This document shows, piece by piece, positions 23,324 through 33,622 of a stretch of 64,000 bases of DNA. This DNA is from Clostridium novyi NT (GTDB taxonomy: Bacteria; Bacillota; Clostridia; Clostridiales; Clostridiaceae). The notes under the pieces were generated by a model. That model was not told the origin of the DNA. It did not search any database and worked only from the letters and a program-made list of their open reading frames with translations. Each line of letters opens with the position of its first letter. Within the stretch, counting starts at the first letter, position 1. The stretch covers positions 1,116,001-1,180,000 of the forward strand of contig NC_008593.1 of assembly GCF_000014125.1 (NCBI RefSeq), written 5' to 3'. A program made the position numbers and the translations under genes.

Positions 23324-25606
23324 ATGGAGCTTTCATCCCATGATGTCATATACGAGTTTAAAATAGACGATTTAGAAATTAAAGAAGACAAATTTAATGT
23401 ACCAGAATATAAAAGGGAAGTATATAAAAAGATAAAGACAGCTCTTGAAATAGATAAGGAAGGATATAACGTTTATTTAGTAGATGATTTTTCAAAAATG
23501 AAATTAAAAAATATAAAGAAATATATAGAGGAATTTTATATAGGAAAGAGTAATAAACCTCAAGATATATGCTATGTAATAAAAGAAGATCCAGAAAAGC
23601 CTTATCCTATATTCCTCTCAGGGGGAAAGGGATATATTTTGAAAAAAACAGTAGAGGATCTTCAAAAGAAATATTTAAATTCAATATATAATTTTTATAA
23701 TGGTGCGTGTATAGAAGAGAAAGATGAAATAATAGATAGTATACAAGTAGAGAGACATAAACTTGTATCTGAACTTATGGAAAGTGCTAAAGAAAAAGGT
23801 TTTAAAATAAAATCTACTGAAGGTGGATTTACATTTGTACCTATAAAATCAAATAATATTATGACGGAATTGGAATATGACGAGCTTGAAGAGAATAAAA
23901 AGAAGGATATACTTAGTAAAGTTTCAAAATTAAAAATACAGTCAAGCAAAATACTAGATGATCTTAAAGAAATTGAAATAAGAGGAATAGAAAAAATAAA
24001 ATATATAATGAAGGATTACTTTAAAAGTGAGCTTCAGGATATTAAGTTTAAATATAAAGAAGAGTTTTCAGAAGACATGGAGGTAATAAATTTTCTAAAT
24101 GAACTTTGTGATGAAGTGGAAAAAGATGTATGCGATACTTATTCTATGATATATGAAAATGATGAAGAGGCAATAGCAGAAATTATAATGAGATATGATG
24201 TTAATGTACTTGTAGATAATACAATCAATGACATACCAAATGTTATATATGAAGAGGATCCAAATGTAATAAGATTAATGGGAAGCATAGATTACAAAAA
24301 TCAGAATGGTACTTATATAACGGATGTATCTTTTATAAAGGCAGGATCTATTTTAAAAGCAAATGAGGGATGTTTAATAATGAAAGCAAGTGATTTGCTT
24401 TCAAGTCCTACGGCTTATTATAATTTAAAAAAGGTAATTTCAAGTGGAGAGATAGATTTTAACTATAATAAAGGATATGTAGAACTTATATCTATAAGTG
24501 GACTTGATCCAAGGCCAATAAAAGTAAAAGAAAAAATAATTTTAATTGGTGATTATGAGACTTATGATATTTTATACAACTATGATAAAGATTTTAAAAA
24601 GATGTTTAAAATAAAAGCACAGTACAATCCTATATTAAATACAACTAAAAATCATATTGAGTCTTTTATTTCAAGTATAAAAAAAATATGCGAAGTTAAT
24701 AACTTAAAACCACTAGATAAAAATGCTATAAAAGAATTAGCGAAGATTTCTGCAAGGAAAGCAGAAGATAGAAATAAGTTACTTATTAATAATGAAGATT
24801 TAAGCAAAGTATTAGTTATTGCAAATAATAATGTAAAATTAGAAGAAAAGAATAAAATTTCAAGAGAAGATATTATTAAAGCCTATAATGATGATGATAT
24901 TATTAAAGAAGAAGTTATGGAATATTACAAAGAAAATATGATATTAATAAATGTAAATGGAAGATCGATTGGACAAATAAATGGACTTTCAATAATAGAT
25001 TTAGGATATATTACTTTTGGAAAGCCTATAAGAATAACCTGTTCTTGTTATAAAGGAGAGGGAGAAATAATAGATGTTGAAAAACAAAGTGAACTAAGTG
25101 GAAATATACACAATAAATCTGTAAACATTTTAAAAGGATGTATAAGTCATATTTTAGGAAAGTATAATGTAATACCAGTTAATTTTCATTTAAGCTTTGA
25201 ACAAACTTATAGTAAAATTGATGGTGATAGTGCATCTGTTGCAGAATTTATAAGTATGATTTCAGCTTTAAGCAATATGCCTATAAGACAAAACATTGCA
25301 GTTACAGGTTCTTTAAATCAATTTGGAGAAGTACAGCCTATTGGTGGAGTAAATGAAAAAATAGAAGGCTTTTTTAAAGTTTGCAAGTGTATTGATAATG
25401 TAAATAATAAAGGAGTTTTAATACCAGTTTCTAATAAAAATAATTTAGTTTTAAATTCTGAAGTAGAAGAAGCTATTAGAATGAAAAAATTTCATATATA
25501 TACCATGAAAAACATAAAAGAAGCTATAGAAATATTAATAGGTGATTATGATAAAGTTATGGAAAGTATAAAAAAAGAATTAAAAAAATACAACAAGAGA
25601 ATGTAG
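23324..25606 (+). CDS. Lon-family (S16) protease with degenerate AAA+ module
   Basis: The 760-residue protein ends in an intact Lon protease domain: catalytic S636 in DGDSASVAEF and K679 in GGVNEKIEGF, 43 residues apart as in E. coli Lon (S679/K722). The N-terminal part aligns with the AAA_32/LonB-like module, including EGCLIMKASDLLSSPTAYYNLKK and IKVKEKIILIGDYETYDIL. Where those proteins have a Walker A loop, this one has YNVYLVDDFSKMKLKN, without GxxGxGKT. It may therefore be an ATP-independent or ATPase-dead peptidase. GGGAGGG at 23309-23315 fits ATG 23324 rather than the in-frame start at 23297. Confidence 0.85.
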   Translation: MELSSHDVIYEFKIDDLEIKEDKFNVPEYKREVYKKIKTALEIDKEGYNVYLVDDFSKMKLKNIKKYIEEFYIGKSNKPQDICYVIKEDPEKPYPIFLSGGKGYILKKTVEDLQKKYLNSIYNFYNGACIEEKDEIIDSIQVERHKLVSELMESAKEKGFKIKSTEGGFTFVPIKSNNIMTELEYDELEENKKKDILSKVSKLKIQSSKILDDLKEIEIRGIEKIKYIMKDYFKSELQDIKFKYKEEFSEDMEVINFLNELCDEVEKDVCDTYSMIYENDEEAIAEIIMRYDVNVLVDNTINDIPNVIYEEDPNVIRLMGSIDYKNQNGTYITDVSFIKAGSILKANEGCLIMKASDLLSSPTAYYNLKKVISSGEIDFNYNKGYVELISISGLDPRPIKVKEKIILIGDYETYDILYNYDKDFKKMFKIKAQYNPILNTTKNHIESFISSIKKICEVNNLKPLDKNAIKELAKISARKAEDRNKLLINNEDLSKVLVIANNNVKLEEKNKISREDIIKAYNDDDIIKEEVMEYYKENMILINVNGRSIGQINGLSIIDLGYITFGKPIRITCSCYKGEGEIIDVEKQSELSGNIHNKSVNILKGCISHILGKYNVIPVNFHLSFEQTYSKIDGDSASVAEFISMISALSNMPIRQNIAVTGSLNQFGEVQPIGGVNEKIEGFFKVCKCIDNVNNKGVLIPVSNKNNLVLNSEVEEAIRMKKFHIYTMKNIKEAIEILIGDYDKVMESIKKELKKYNKRM

Positions 25607-25621
25607 TATTTTAAATTAAAT

Positions 25622-25658
25622 AAAAAATCTATCTCAAAAATTTTGAGATAGATTTTTT
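25622..25658. terminator. Bidirectional terminator, Lon-like gene / ychF
   Basis: AAAAAATCTATCTCAA (25622-25637) pairs with TTGAGATAGATTTTTT (25643-25658). A- and T-runs on both sides let it serve both convergent genes. The T-run abuts the ychF stop codon. Confidence 0.88.
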
Positions 25659-26756
25659 TTAAACGTTAAATCTAAAGTTAACAATATCTCCATCTTGCAT
25701 TACATAGTCTTTACCTTCAAGTCTATATAATCCTTTTTCCTTAGCAGCAGCTTCGGAACCACATTCTACAAGATCATCATAAGATACAATTTCTGCTCTT
25801 ATAAATCCTCTTTCAATATCAGTGTGAATCTTACCAGCAGCTTTTGGAGCTTTTGTTCCCTTAACTATAGTCCAAGCTCTTACTTCTATTTTACCAGCTG
25901 TTAAGAAACTCATAAGTCCTAAAAGAGAGTAACTAGAACGAATTAGTCTATTAAGTCCTGGTTCTGTAAGACCATATTCAGATAATAATTCATCTCTTTC
26001 TTCATCTTCTAAAGTAGATAGTTCTTCTTCGATTTTAGCACATACAGTTATAACTTCAGAGTCTTCTTCTTTAGCGTATTCTTTAACCTTTTTAACAAAT
26101 TCATTTTCAGTGTTTCCAGATACAAGATCATCTTCACATATATTTGATACATATAATATAGGTTTTGAAGTGATTAAGAAGAATCCTTTAACGATTTCTT
26201 GTTCTTCTTTAGTAAGTTCAAGACTTCTAACAGGTTTATTAGCTTCAAGATGCTCTTTAACTTTTTCAAGAACTGGAAGTTCTGCTTTAGCTTCCTTAAC
26301 TCCACTACGAGCTGATCTAGCTGTTTTTTCATATCTTCTTTCAATAACTTCAAGGTCTGCAAGTATAAGTTCAAGATTAATTGTTTCAATGTCACGAATA
26401 GGATCGATTGAACCTTCAACGTGTACTATGTTATCATCGTTAAAGCATCTTACAACGTGTACTATGGCTTCAACTTCTCTTATATGAGATAAGAACTTAT
26501 TTCCAAGTCCTTCACCTTTACTAGCACCTTTAACAAGTCCGGCAATATCATAAAATTCTACTGTTGCATATACTTTCTTCTTTGTGTCATACATTTTTTC
26601 AAGCACGTCTAGTCTTTTATCTGGGACAGCTACAACTCCTACATTTGGTTCTATAGTACAAAATGGGTAGTTAGCTGATTCAGCTCCTGCTTTTGTTATG
26701 GCATTAAATAGGGTGCTTTTACCAACATTTGGTAAACCTACAATTCCTAATTTCAT
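25659..26756 (-). CDS. ychF: Redox-regulated ATPase YchF (OLA1 family)
   Basis: YchF is an Obg-related P-loop NTPase that binds ribosomes and prefers ATP. The 365-residue product has GLPNVGKSTLFNAIT (6-20), the switch motif DIAGLVKGASKGEGLGNKFLSHIREV, and NICEDD at the G4 position in place of NKxD, which explains ATP preference in the family. A coiled coil follows, and the C-terminal TGS domain includes ELVECGSEAAAKEKGLYRLEGKDYVMQDGDIVNFRFNV-type elements (DLVECGSEAAAKEKG here). An AAAGGA site precedes the ATG. Length and motifs are standard. Confidence 0.95.
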   Translation of the reverse strand: MKLGIVGLPNVGKSTLFNAITKAGAESANYPFCTIEPNVGVVAVPDKRLDVLEKMYDTKKKVYATVEFYDIAGLVKGASKGEGLGNKFLSHIREVEAIVHVVRCFNDDNIVHVEGSIDPIRDIETINLELILADLEVIERRYEKTARSARSGVKEAKAELPVLEKVKEHLEANKPVRSLELTKEEQEIVKGFFLITSKPILYVSNICEDDLVSGNTENEFVKKVKEYAKEEDSEVITVCAKIEEELSTLEDEERDELLSEYGLTEPGLNRLIRSSYSLLGLMSFLTAGKIEVRAWTIVKGTKAPKAAGKIHTDIERGFIRAEIVSYDDLVECGSEAAAKEKGLYRLEGKDYVMQDGDIVNFRFNV

Positions 26757-26900
26757 CTATGTACATTCCTTTCTTTCATTTTGTATAATTTCCTAATAAA
26801 TTATACTCTAGATTAATGTGTATTTCAAGGAAGCTATACTTATAATAGTAGTAATAACATAATAAAATATTAAAAATTAATTAAAAAATAAATTATATTA

Positions 26901-26929
26901 TTGAAGGAATTTCATATTAGCTATAGAAT
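26901..26929 (+). promoter_or_regulatory. Possible sigma-A promoter for the rsmH operon
   Basis: TTGAAG (26901-26906) and TAGAAT (26924-26929) are separated by 17 bases. The 285-base gap upstream of rsmH (26757-27041) is AT-rich and holds no gene; mraZ, which often stands here, is missing. The start site would leave a leader of about 105 bases. Confidence 0.42.
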
Positions 26930-27041
26930 ATAAAAGATAGTGGTTTAAATTATATAGCAATTTGAAATAATATTTAGAATAGCTTAGAAAAACTAAGACA
27001 ATACCAAATAATGAAATAATTGTTGAGAAAAGGAGAAAAAT

Positions 27042-27971
27042 ATGAATTTTAATCATGTACCTGTATTACTAGAGGAAACTATAGATTCATTGAACATAAA
27101 GGAAGATGGAATCTATGTTGACTGTACACTTGGAGGGGCAGGTCACTCTAGCGAAATATTAAAAAAATTATCGAAAAAAGGAAGACTAATAGGCATAGAT
27201 CAAGATATAAATGCTATAAAGGCAGCTAAAGAAAGATTGAAAGATTATGAAAATGTTACTTATGTACATAACAATTTTTATAATTTAGCAAGTATTTTAG
27301 ATGAACTAAATGTAGATAAAGTAGATGGAATCCTAATGGATCTTGGAGTATCATCCTATCAATTAGATACACCTGAGAGAGGATTTAGCTACATGAAGGA
27401 TGCTATGTTAGATATGAGAATGAATACAGAAAATGGTATATCAGCTTATGATGTAGTAAATGGATATTCAGAAGATGATTTATTTAGAATAATAAAAGAC
27501 TATGGAGAAGAAAGATTTTCAAGAAAAATAGCTAAAGCTATAGTTAAAGAGAGAAATGAAAAACCTGTTGAAACCACATTAGAATTAGTGAAAATTATAA
27601 AAGATGTTATTCCAATGAAATTTCAGCAAGGAGGGCATCCAGCTAAAAAGACTTTTCAAGCTATAAGAATAGAAGTTAATCACGAACTTGAAATATTAAA
27701 TAAAACTGTAGAAGACGGGGTTAACTACTTAAATCCAAATGGAAGGATTTCAGTTATTACTTTCCATTCTTTAGAAGATAGAATCATAAAAACTAAATTC
27801 AAGGAATTAGAAAATCCATGTACTTGTCCTAAAGAATTTCCAATATGTGTTTGTGGTAAAAAACCGGTTGTAAAGGTTGTAACAAGAAAGCCAATAGAAC
27901 CAAATGAATTTGAAAGAGAAAATAATTCAAGAAGTAGAAGCTCAAAATTGAGAGTGGCACAAAAAATTTAG
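27042..27971 (+). CDS. rsmH: 16S rRNA (cytosine1402-N4)-methyltransferase RsmH
   Basis: RsmH (MraW) methylates N4 of C1402 in 16S rRNA using S-adenosylmethionine. The 309-residue product has [15 protein letters not shown], the SAM-binding [35 protein letters not shown], and [12 protein letters not shown] with [13 protein letters not shown]. These are the family's defining blocks. It opens the cell-wall/division cluster as usual, though without mraZ before it. AAAAGGAG precedes the ATG. Confidence 0.96.
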
Positions 27972-27998
27972 TTCTAAATATGAAGTGGAGGGAATACA

Positions 27999-28499
27999 GT
28001 GATAGTAACAAACAAAAATAATATGGGAGTAAGTGGTAATAATGCTTTAGCACCTGAAAAAGTGCCCCAAATAGTCACAGAAGAAAAAACATACGAAGAA
28101 TTACAAAGATCTAAAAAACAGTATATTAGAAAAAGCAAACAAAGAGCCATAAAACAAAAAGTAAGTGCTTTAAAACTAATTGCCATAGGATTTGCAGCAG
28201 CATTTTTTTTGATCTATAGGTATTCCCTAATATACAATATGGAAAAAGATATTATAGAGGTAAAAAAACAAATATCCAATGTTAATGCAGAAAATGAAAA
28301 CTTAAAAATTGGTTTACTAAAGTATGATAATATAAAGCTTATCGAAGAAAAATCTGAAAAAGAACTTAACATGGTGCCTAAGAGTTCAACTAATGTACAG
28401 TACATAGACTTATATAAAAATAATTTTAAGGATATTTCAGTATCTGAAGAAAAAACGAAGAACAATATATTAAAAAAAATAAAGGAGATTTTGTTTTAA
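27999..28499 (+). CDS. ftsL: FtsL-like cell division membrane protein
   Basis: The 166-residue protein has a long, basic cytoplasmic N-terminus (1-65), one membrane helix (about 66-84), and an extracellular segment with heptads (about 85-125) followed by LIEEKSEKELNMVPKSSTNVQYIDL. This single-pass plus coiled-coil design, with the ELGMxxP-like element ELNMVPK, matches FtsL, which works with DivIC and FtsQ/DivIB to activate septal wall synthesis. Sequence is poorly conserved in the family, and position between rsmH and the transpeptidase gene is the main support. It starts with GTG after GGAGGG. Confidence 0.82.
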   Translation: MIVTNKNNMGVSGNNALAPEKVPQIVTEEKTYEELQRSKKQYIRKSKQRAIKQKVSALKLIAIGFAAAFFLIYRYSLIYNMEKDIIEVKKQISNVNAENENLKIGLLKYDNIKLIEEKSEKELNMVPKSSTNVQYIDLYKNNFKDISVSEEKTKNNILKKIKEILF

Positions 28500-28514
28500 C
28501 GGAGGTAATATGGT

Positions 28515-30719
28515 GTGGCTGAAAAGAAATATAGGGACAAGAGTATAATAAAGCGGAGGATGCTTATAATTTTAAGCATACTTTTGCTTTTGTTTTTTTC
28601 TTTAATGTGTAGACTTGGATATATAATGCTAGCAAAATCTCATGATTACAAAAATATTGCTACGGATCAATGGACAAGTGAAGTAAAGATAGAGGCAAGA
28701 AGAGGTAAAATTGTTGATAGAAATGGACATGAACTTGCAGTAAGTGCCAATGTATATAGAGTAGATTTGGACATGAATGCAATAAGAGAAGTTCAAAAGA
28801 AAAATAGTAGTGATAAGATAAGTGATGATGAGGTAGCAACTGCAATTGCTAAAGCACTTAATATGGACAAAAATGAAGTGCTTAAAATTCTCCAAAAAAG
28901 ACTCCCAGGTGGTCTTCCTATGGGATCTGCAACTTTAAAAAGAAGAATAGAAAAGGAAGAAGCAGATAGAGCTAGAGATGTTAAAATAAGAGGGAAAAAA
29001 TTAAGAGGCATAATAGTATCTCCAGATACAAAGAGATATTATCCTAATGATAATTTTTTGGCACAAGTATTAGGACATACTAGAGCGGATGGTGAAGGGT
29101 TAACAGGAGTAGAACTTCAATATAATAAAGAATTAGCAGGAGTTCCTGGAGTTAAAATTGCTGAAACGGATATAAAAAGTCAGGATCTTCCGTATACAAT
29201 ATCAGAATATACAAAACCTGTGCCTGGAAAAGATGTAGTTCTTACAATAGATGAGATGATACAACATTTTTGTGAAAAGTCAGCAGATCAAGCAATTAAA
29301 GATAACAAAGCTAAGGCGGTTACCATAATGGTAATGGATCCTAAAACAGGAGAAATTCTTGGTATGGCAAATAAACCTGATTATAATCCTAATTCACCAT
29401 GGGAAGAGGGAAAGAGCTTTCAAGAATTACAAAAGGGATGGAGAAATAGAGCTGTAAGTGATACATTTGAGCCAGGATCTATTTTTAAAGTAATAACTGC
29501 CAGTGCAGCTATGGAAGAAAAGGTTATTGATGAAGAAAATTATAGAGTTACATGTACAGGAGCTATTAAAGTTGCCGATCGTATAAGACACTGTGCTAAA
29601 AAGTCTGGACATGGAGTTGAGACTTTTCCAGATATAATTAAAAATTCATGTAACGTAGGATTTATAGATGTTGGAAGAAAGCTTGGAGCAGAGAAATTAA
29701 ATAAGCATATTTATAAATTTGGATTTGGTAAGAAAACAGGAATTGACCTTCCAGGTGAGGCAAGTGGTATAGTAAAGAAAACTGAAGACATTGGTGAAGG
29801 TGACCTTGCATCAATATCTTTTGGTCAAGCTAATACTGTAACTTGTATTCAATATATGACAGCATTAAATGCAATTGCAAATGGAGGTTACTTAATAAAA
29901 CCTCATATTGCCAAAGAAATAGTGCATTATGATGACAATAATAACAAAGTAATTGATAAAAGTTTTGATTATTTAGTAAAAGAGAAAAAAAGAATAGAAG
30001 ATGCAGATGTTATGGAAAGATTAAGAGGATACATGGAACGTGTTGTATCAGAAGGTGGAGGAAGAAAAGCATTTATAGATGGATACAAAATTGCAGGAAA
30101 AACTGGTACAGCTCAAAAAGTTGTAAATGGTAGATATGGTGCAGGAAAATATATAGGATCATTTGCATCTATGGCACCTTCAAACGATCCTAAAGTTACA
30201 ATACTTGTATCTATTGATGAGCCAGATTCATCTAACTATTATGGTGGACAGATAGCAGCACCAGTTGCAAAACAACTATATACTGATATATTTAATTATC
30301 TTTCTCTTCAAGTTGGAAATGGAGAAAAGTTACTTGTTAAAAATGCAATAGTTCCTGAAGTTAGAGGACTTAAAAAGGATGCTGCAATTAAAGCTTTAAA
30401 AGATGTTAAATTAAACTATGATATAGATGATAAAGGTGATTATATAGTAGATATGACACCTAAACCTGGATATGCTATAAATGAAGGTGGAAAAGTTGTA
30501 CTTTACACAGGTAGTGCAAAAAATTATAATAAAGAAGTGGTTGTTCCTAATCTTAAAGGATATAGTAAGGAAAAAGCAGCAGGACTTCTTAAAAATTTAG
30601 GAATTCAGGTTAAGTTTATAGGGGATGGAGTTGTATTAGACCAAAGTATTGCCCCAGGAAAAGCAGTAGATAGGGGTAAGGCTACTGTGGTTCTTACATT
30701 AAAAGAAGTTGGAGATTAG
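28515..30719 (+). CDS. spoVD: Penicillin-binding transpeptidase SpoVD/FtsI type with two PASTA domains
   Basis: The 734-residue class B PBP crosslinks peptidoglycan. It has one N-terminal membrane helix (about 14-36), a dimerisation domain (about 55-220), and a transpeptidase domain with SIFK (S322), SCN (S378-N380) and KTGT (K529). Two PASTA domains follow (about 612-670 and 675-732). Tandem or single PASTA domains are typical of SpoVD-like PBPs in Firmicutes. Division (FtsI) and spore cortex (SpoVD) roles cannot be separated by sequence, and no second copy lies here. The start is GTG after GGAGGT. Confidence 0.92.
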   Translation: MAEKKYRDKSIIKRRMLIILSILLLLFFSLMCRLGYIMLAKSHDYKNIATDQWTSEVKIEARRGKIVDRNGHELAVSANVYRVDLDMNAIREVQKKNSSDKISDDEVATAIAKALNMDKNEVLKILQKRLPGGLPMGSATLKRRIEKEEADRARDVKIRGKKLRGIIVSPDTKRYYPNDNFLAQVLGHTRADGEGLTGVELQYNKELAGVPGVKIAETDIKSQDLPYTISEYTKPVPGKDVVLTIDEMIQHFCEKSADQAIKDNKAKAVTIMVMDPKTGEILGMANKPDYNPNSPWEEGKSFQELQKGWRNRAVSDTFEPGSIFKVITASAAMEEKVIDEENYRVTCTGAIKVADRIRHCAKKSGHGVETFPDIIKNSCNVGFIDVGRKLGAEKLNKHIYKFGFGKKTGIDLPGEASGIVKKTEDIGEGDLASISFGQANTVTCIQYMTALNAIANGGYLIKPHIAKEIVHYDDNNNKVIDKSFDYLVKEKKRIEDADVMERLRGYMERVVSEGGGRKAFIDGYKIAGKTGTAQKVVNGRYGAGKYIGSFASMAPSNDPKVTILVSIDEPDSSNYYGGQIAAPVAKQLYTDIFNYLSLQVGNGEKLLVKNAIVPEVRGLKKDAAIKALKDVKLNYDIDDKGDYIVDMTPKPGYAINEGGKVVLYTGSAKNYNKEVVVPNLKGYSKEKAAGLLKNLGIQVKFIGDGVVLDQSIAPGKAVDRGKATVVLTLKEVGD

Positions 30720-30729
30720 AATGTAATTA

Positions 30730-30754
30730 GCAACGCACTAAATTAGTGCGTTGC
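30730..30754 (+). terminator. Hairpin after spoVD/ftsI, probable terminator
   Basis: A perfect 10-bp stem GCAACGCACT (30730-30739) / AGTGCGTTGC (30745-30754) with a 5-nt loop lies between the transpeptidase gene and murE. The T-rich tail is interrupted (ATTAATTTGTTT), so termination may be partial. Confidence 0.6.
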
Positions 30755-30783
30755 ATTAATTTGTTTAATAAGAGGTGATTTGT

Positions 30784-32235
30784 GTGAAAGTTAATGAATT
30801 ATTAAAAGGGTTAGAATATGAAATTTTAAATGGAGACTTAGAACTAGAAGTAAGTAGCATTGAGTATGATTCAAGAAAGATATCAGAAAATGATGTTTTT
30901 GTTGCTATTGAAGGATTTAACGTTGATGGACACAAATTTATAGAAAAAGCTATAAATGAAGGTGCAAAGGTTATAGTATGTAGTAAGGAAATAGAAATAA
31001 AAAAAGGGATAACATATATAAAGGTTGAAAACACAAGAAAAGCATTGGCTATAATGGCATCTAATTTATACAATAATCCATCAAAGGATATAAAGTTAAT
31101 AGGAATTACAGGAACAAATGGTAAAACCACATCTACATATATGATAAAATCAATTTTAGAATCAGCAGGACACAGTACGGGACTTATAGGAACTATATCA
31201 AACTTTATTGGAAATGAAAAAATAAAAGCAGAAAGAACAACACCAGAGTCACTTGAACTTCATGAAATGTTTAAAAAAATGAAGGATAAAAATATAGAAT
31301 ATTGTGTCATGGAAGTTTCATCTCATTCTTTAAGTCTAGATAGAGTTTATGGACTTGAATTTTCGCAAGGAATTTTTACTAATCTAACTCAAGATCATCT
31401 TGATTTTCATAAAACTTTTGAAAATTACTACAGAGCAAAATTATCCATGTTTGATAATGCTAAAAATTCAATAATAAATATAGATGATACTTATGGAGAA
31501 AGAATACTAAATGATGTTCCAGATAGTAGTAATAAAATAACTTACTCCACTGAAAAAAAAGCAGATCTATTTGCAAAGGATATAGTTAATCATGCAAGAG
31601 GTGCGGAATTTGTTTTATGCTATAAAGATAAAGAAACTCATATTAATCTAAGCATACCTGGTATATACAATGTTTATAATGCATTATGCAGTGCAGGAGC
31701 TTGTCTTTCGGAAGGAATATCTATGGAGGATGTAAAAAAAGGACTTGAAAGTGTAGTAGTACCAGGAAGATGTGAAAATGCTACTAAAGATTATGATTTA
31801 GGTTTTGATGTTATAATTGATTATGCGCACACTCCAGATGGATTAGAAAATATACTTGAAACTGCAAGAGACTTTACAAAAGGAAGACTTATAAGTGTAT
31901 TTGGATGTGGTGGAGATAGAGATAAAACTAAAAGACCTATTATGGGTAAAATAGGATCTGATATGTCAGACATTGCAATAATAACTTCAGATAATCCAAG
32001 AACAGAAGAGCCAAGTCAAATCATAAAAGATGTTGTAGAAGGAATTAAAAAAGACAACTATATTGTGGTTGAAAATAGAAAAGAAGCTATAAAAAAAGCT
32101 ATTGAAATTGCAAAACAAGGTGATGTAATAGTAGTTGCAGGAAAAGGTCATGAAGATTATCAAATATTAAAAGATAAGACAATACATTTTGATGAAAGAG
32201 AATTAATAGCTGACATAATAAAGGAGTTGTTTTAA
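30784..32235 (+). CDS. murE: UDP-MurNAc-L-Ala-D-Glu--meso-diaminopimelate ligase MurE
   Basis: MurE adds the third amino acid to the peptidoglycan stem. It has the Mur ligase ATP site [26 protein letters not shown], and [15 protein letters not shown] at about D403 is the selectivity motif for meso-diaminopimelate rather than lysine, which agrees with dapF in this window. GTG 30775 is in frame, but AGAGGTGA (30771-30778) overlaps it and is well placed for GTG 30784, giving 483 residues starting with [12 protein letters not shown] after the initiator. Domain order (MurE N, central ligase, C-terminal) is complete. Confidence 0.95.
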   Translation: MKVNELLKGLEYEILNGDLELEVSSIEYDSRKISENDVFVAIEGFNVDGHKFIEKAINEGAKVIVCSKEIEIKKGITYIKVENTRKALAIMASNLYNNPSKDIKLIGITGTNGKTTSTYMIKSILESAGHSTGLIGTISNFIGNEKIKAERTTPESLELHEMFKKMKDKNIEYCVMEVSSHSLSLDRVYGLEFSQGIFTNLTQDHLDFHKTFENYYRAKLSMFDNAKNSIINIDDTYGERILNDVPDSSNKITYSTEKKADLFAKDIVNHARGAEFVLCYKDKETHINLSIPGIYNVYNALCSAGACLSEGISMEDVKKGLESVVVPGRCENATKDYDLGFDVIIDYAHTPDGLENILETARDFTKGRLISVFGCGGDRDKTKRPIMGKIGSDMSDIAIITSDNPRTEEPSQIIKDVVEGIKKDNYIVVENRKEAIKKAIEIAKQGDVIVVAGKGHEDYQILKDKTIHFDERELIADIIKELF

Positions 32236-33609
32236 TTGGAATTACTAAAATTTGAAGAAATAGTTAAAGCGGTTAGGGGTAAAGTACACATAAATTCAGG
32301 TAACCATAAATATAATAATATTAGTACAGATACAAGAAAAATTACCAAAGACAGTATATTTGTAGCACTAAAGGGAGATAATTTTAATGCTAATGATTAT
32401 ATAGTAGATGCAAGCGTAAAAGGTTCTAATTTATGTATAGTAGATGAAATAAAATTTAAAGATAGTGATTTAAATGAAAATACATCTATTATATTAGTAG
32501 AAAATACTAGAAAAGCACTACTTGATTTAGCAGAATTATATAGAAGTAAATTAGACATAAAAGTAATAGGCATAACAGGTTCCACTGGAAAAACATCTAC
32601 AAAAGATTTAACAGCAGCAGCATTAAGTTCTAAATATAAGGTATTTAAAACACAAGGTAATTTTAATAATGAAGTAGGATTGCCACTTATGATATTTAGT
32701 CTTGATAATAGTTATGATGTTGCAGTATTAGAAATGGGTATGAGCAACTTTGATGAAATCCACAGACTTGCAAAAGTTGCAAAGCCAGATATTGCATTAA
32801 TAACTAATATAGGAATATCGCATATAGAAAACTTAAAAACTAGAGAAAACATTTTAAAGGCTAAAATGGAAATAACAGATTTCTTTAATGAAGATAGTGT
32901 TTTAATAGTAAATAAAGAAAATGATTTATTAAAAACTGTTAAATCAAATGATTATAAACTAATGAGTATTGGATTTGAAAAAGATGTGGACTATACAGCA
33001 GAAGATATATTTACTGATGAAAACCATATTGAATTTACTGTATGTCATAAAGATGAAAAAGAAAGATTCAATATACCAGTTCCAGGAAAACATAATATTT
33101 TAAATTCTATGCTTGCAATAGTAGCAGGAAGAACTTTAGGCATAGAATACGATAAATTAAAACAAGGTATAAAGAATTTAAGTGTTACATCTATGAGACT
33201 TGATATAGTAAAAAAAGATGGATTTACTATAGTTGATGACTCATATAATGCTAGTCCTGATTCCATGAGAGCAGCTATTGATGTTATAAATACAATAAAA
33301 GGAAATAGAAAAATAGCTATACTTGGAACTATGAAGGAGTTAGGGAAAGATTCATACAAATTCCATAAAGAAGTTGCAGAGTATGCAAAGGAAAATAATA
33401 TAGATTTTCTTATAACAGTTGGGGAATTTAATGAAGCTTATAAAGAAGGATATAATAATGATATTAACTTTATGGCATTTGACACGATAGAAGATGCATC
33501 AGACTTTATAACAAATAATTTAAATAAAGAAGATATAATACTTGTAAAAGCTTCAAGAAGTATGAAATTTGAGTATATAGTAAACAAGCTTAAAGATAAA
33601 AATATTTAA
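32236..33609 (+). CDS. murF: UDP-MurNAc-tripeptide--D-alanyl-D-alanine ligase MurF
   Basis: MurF adds D-Ala-D-Ala to complete the UDP-MurNAc pentapeptide. The 457-residue product has [27 protein letters not shown] N-terminal motifs, the ATP site [27 protein letters not shown], and [16 protein letters not shown] with LGTMKELG. These are MurF-specific. It starts with TTG directly after the murE stop, served by AAGGAG at 32221-32226, so translation of the two is coupled. Confidence 0.95.
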   Translation: MELLKFEEIVKAVRGKVHINSGNHKYNNISTDTRKITKDSIFVALKGDNFNANDYIVDASVKGSNLCIVDEIKFKDSDLNENTSIILVENTRKALLDLAELYRSKLDIKVIGITGSTGKTSTKDLTAAALSSKYKVFKTQGNFNNEVGLPLMIFSLDNSYDVAVLEMGMSNFDEIHRLAKVAKPDIALITNIGISHIENLKTRENILKAKMEITDFFNEDSVLIVNKENDLLKTVKSNDYKLMSIGFEKDVDYTAEDIFTDENHIEFTVCHKDEKERFNIPVPGKHNILNSMLAIVAGRTLGIEYDKLKQGIKNLSVTSMRLDIVKKDGFTIVDDSYNASPDSMRAAIDVINTIKGNRKIAILGTMKELGKDSYKFHKEVAEYAKENNIDFLITVGEFNEAYKEGYNNDINFMAFDTIEDASDFITNNLNKEDIILVKASRSMKFEYIVNKLKDKNI

Positions 33610-33622
33610 AGGAGACATCAAT

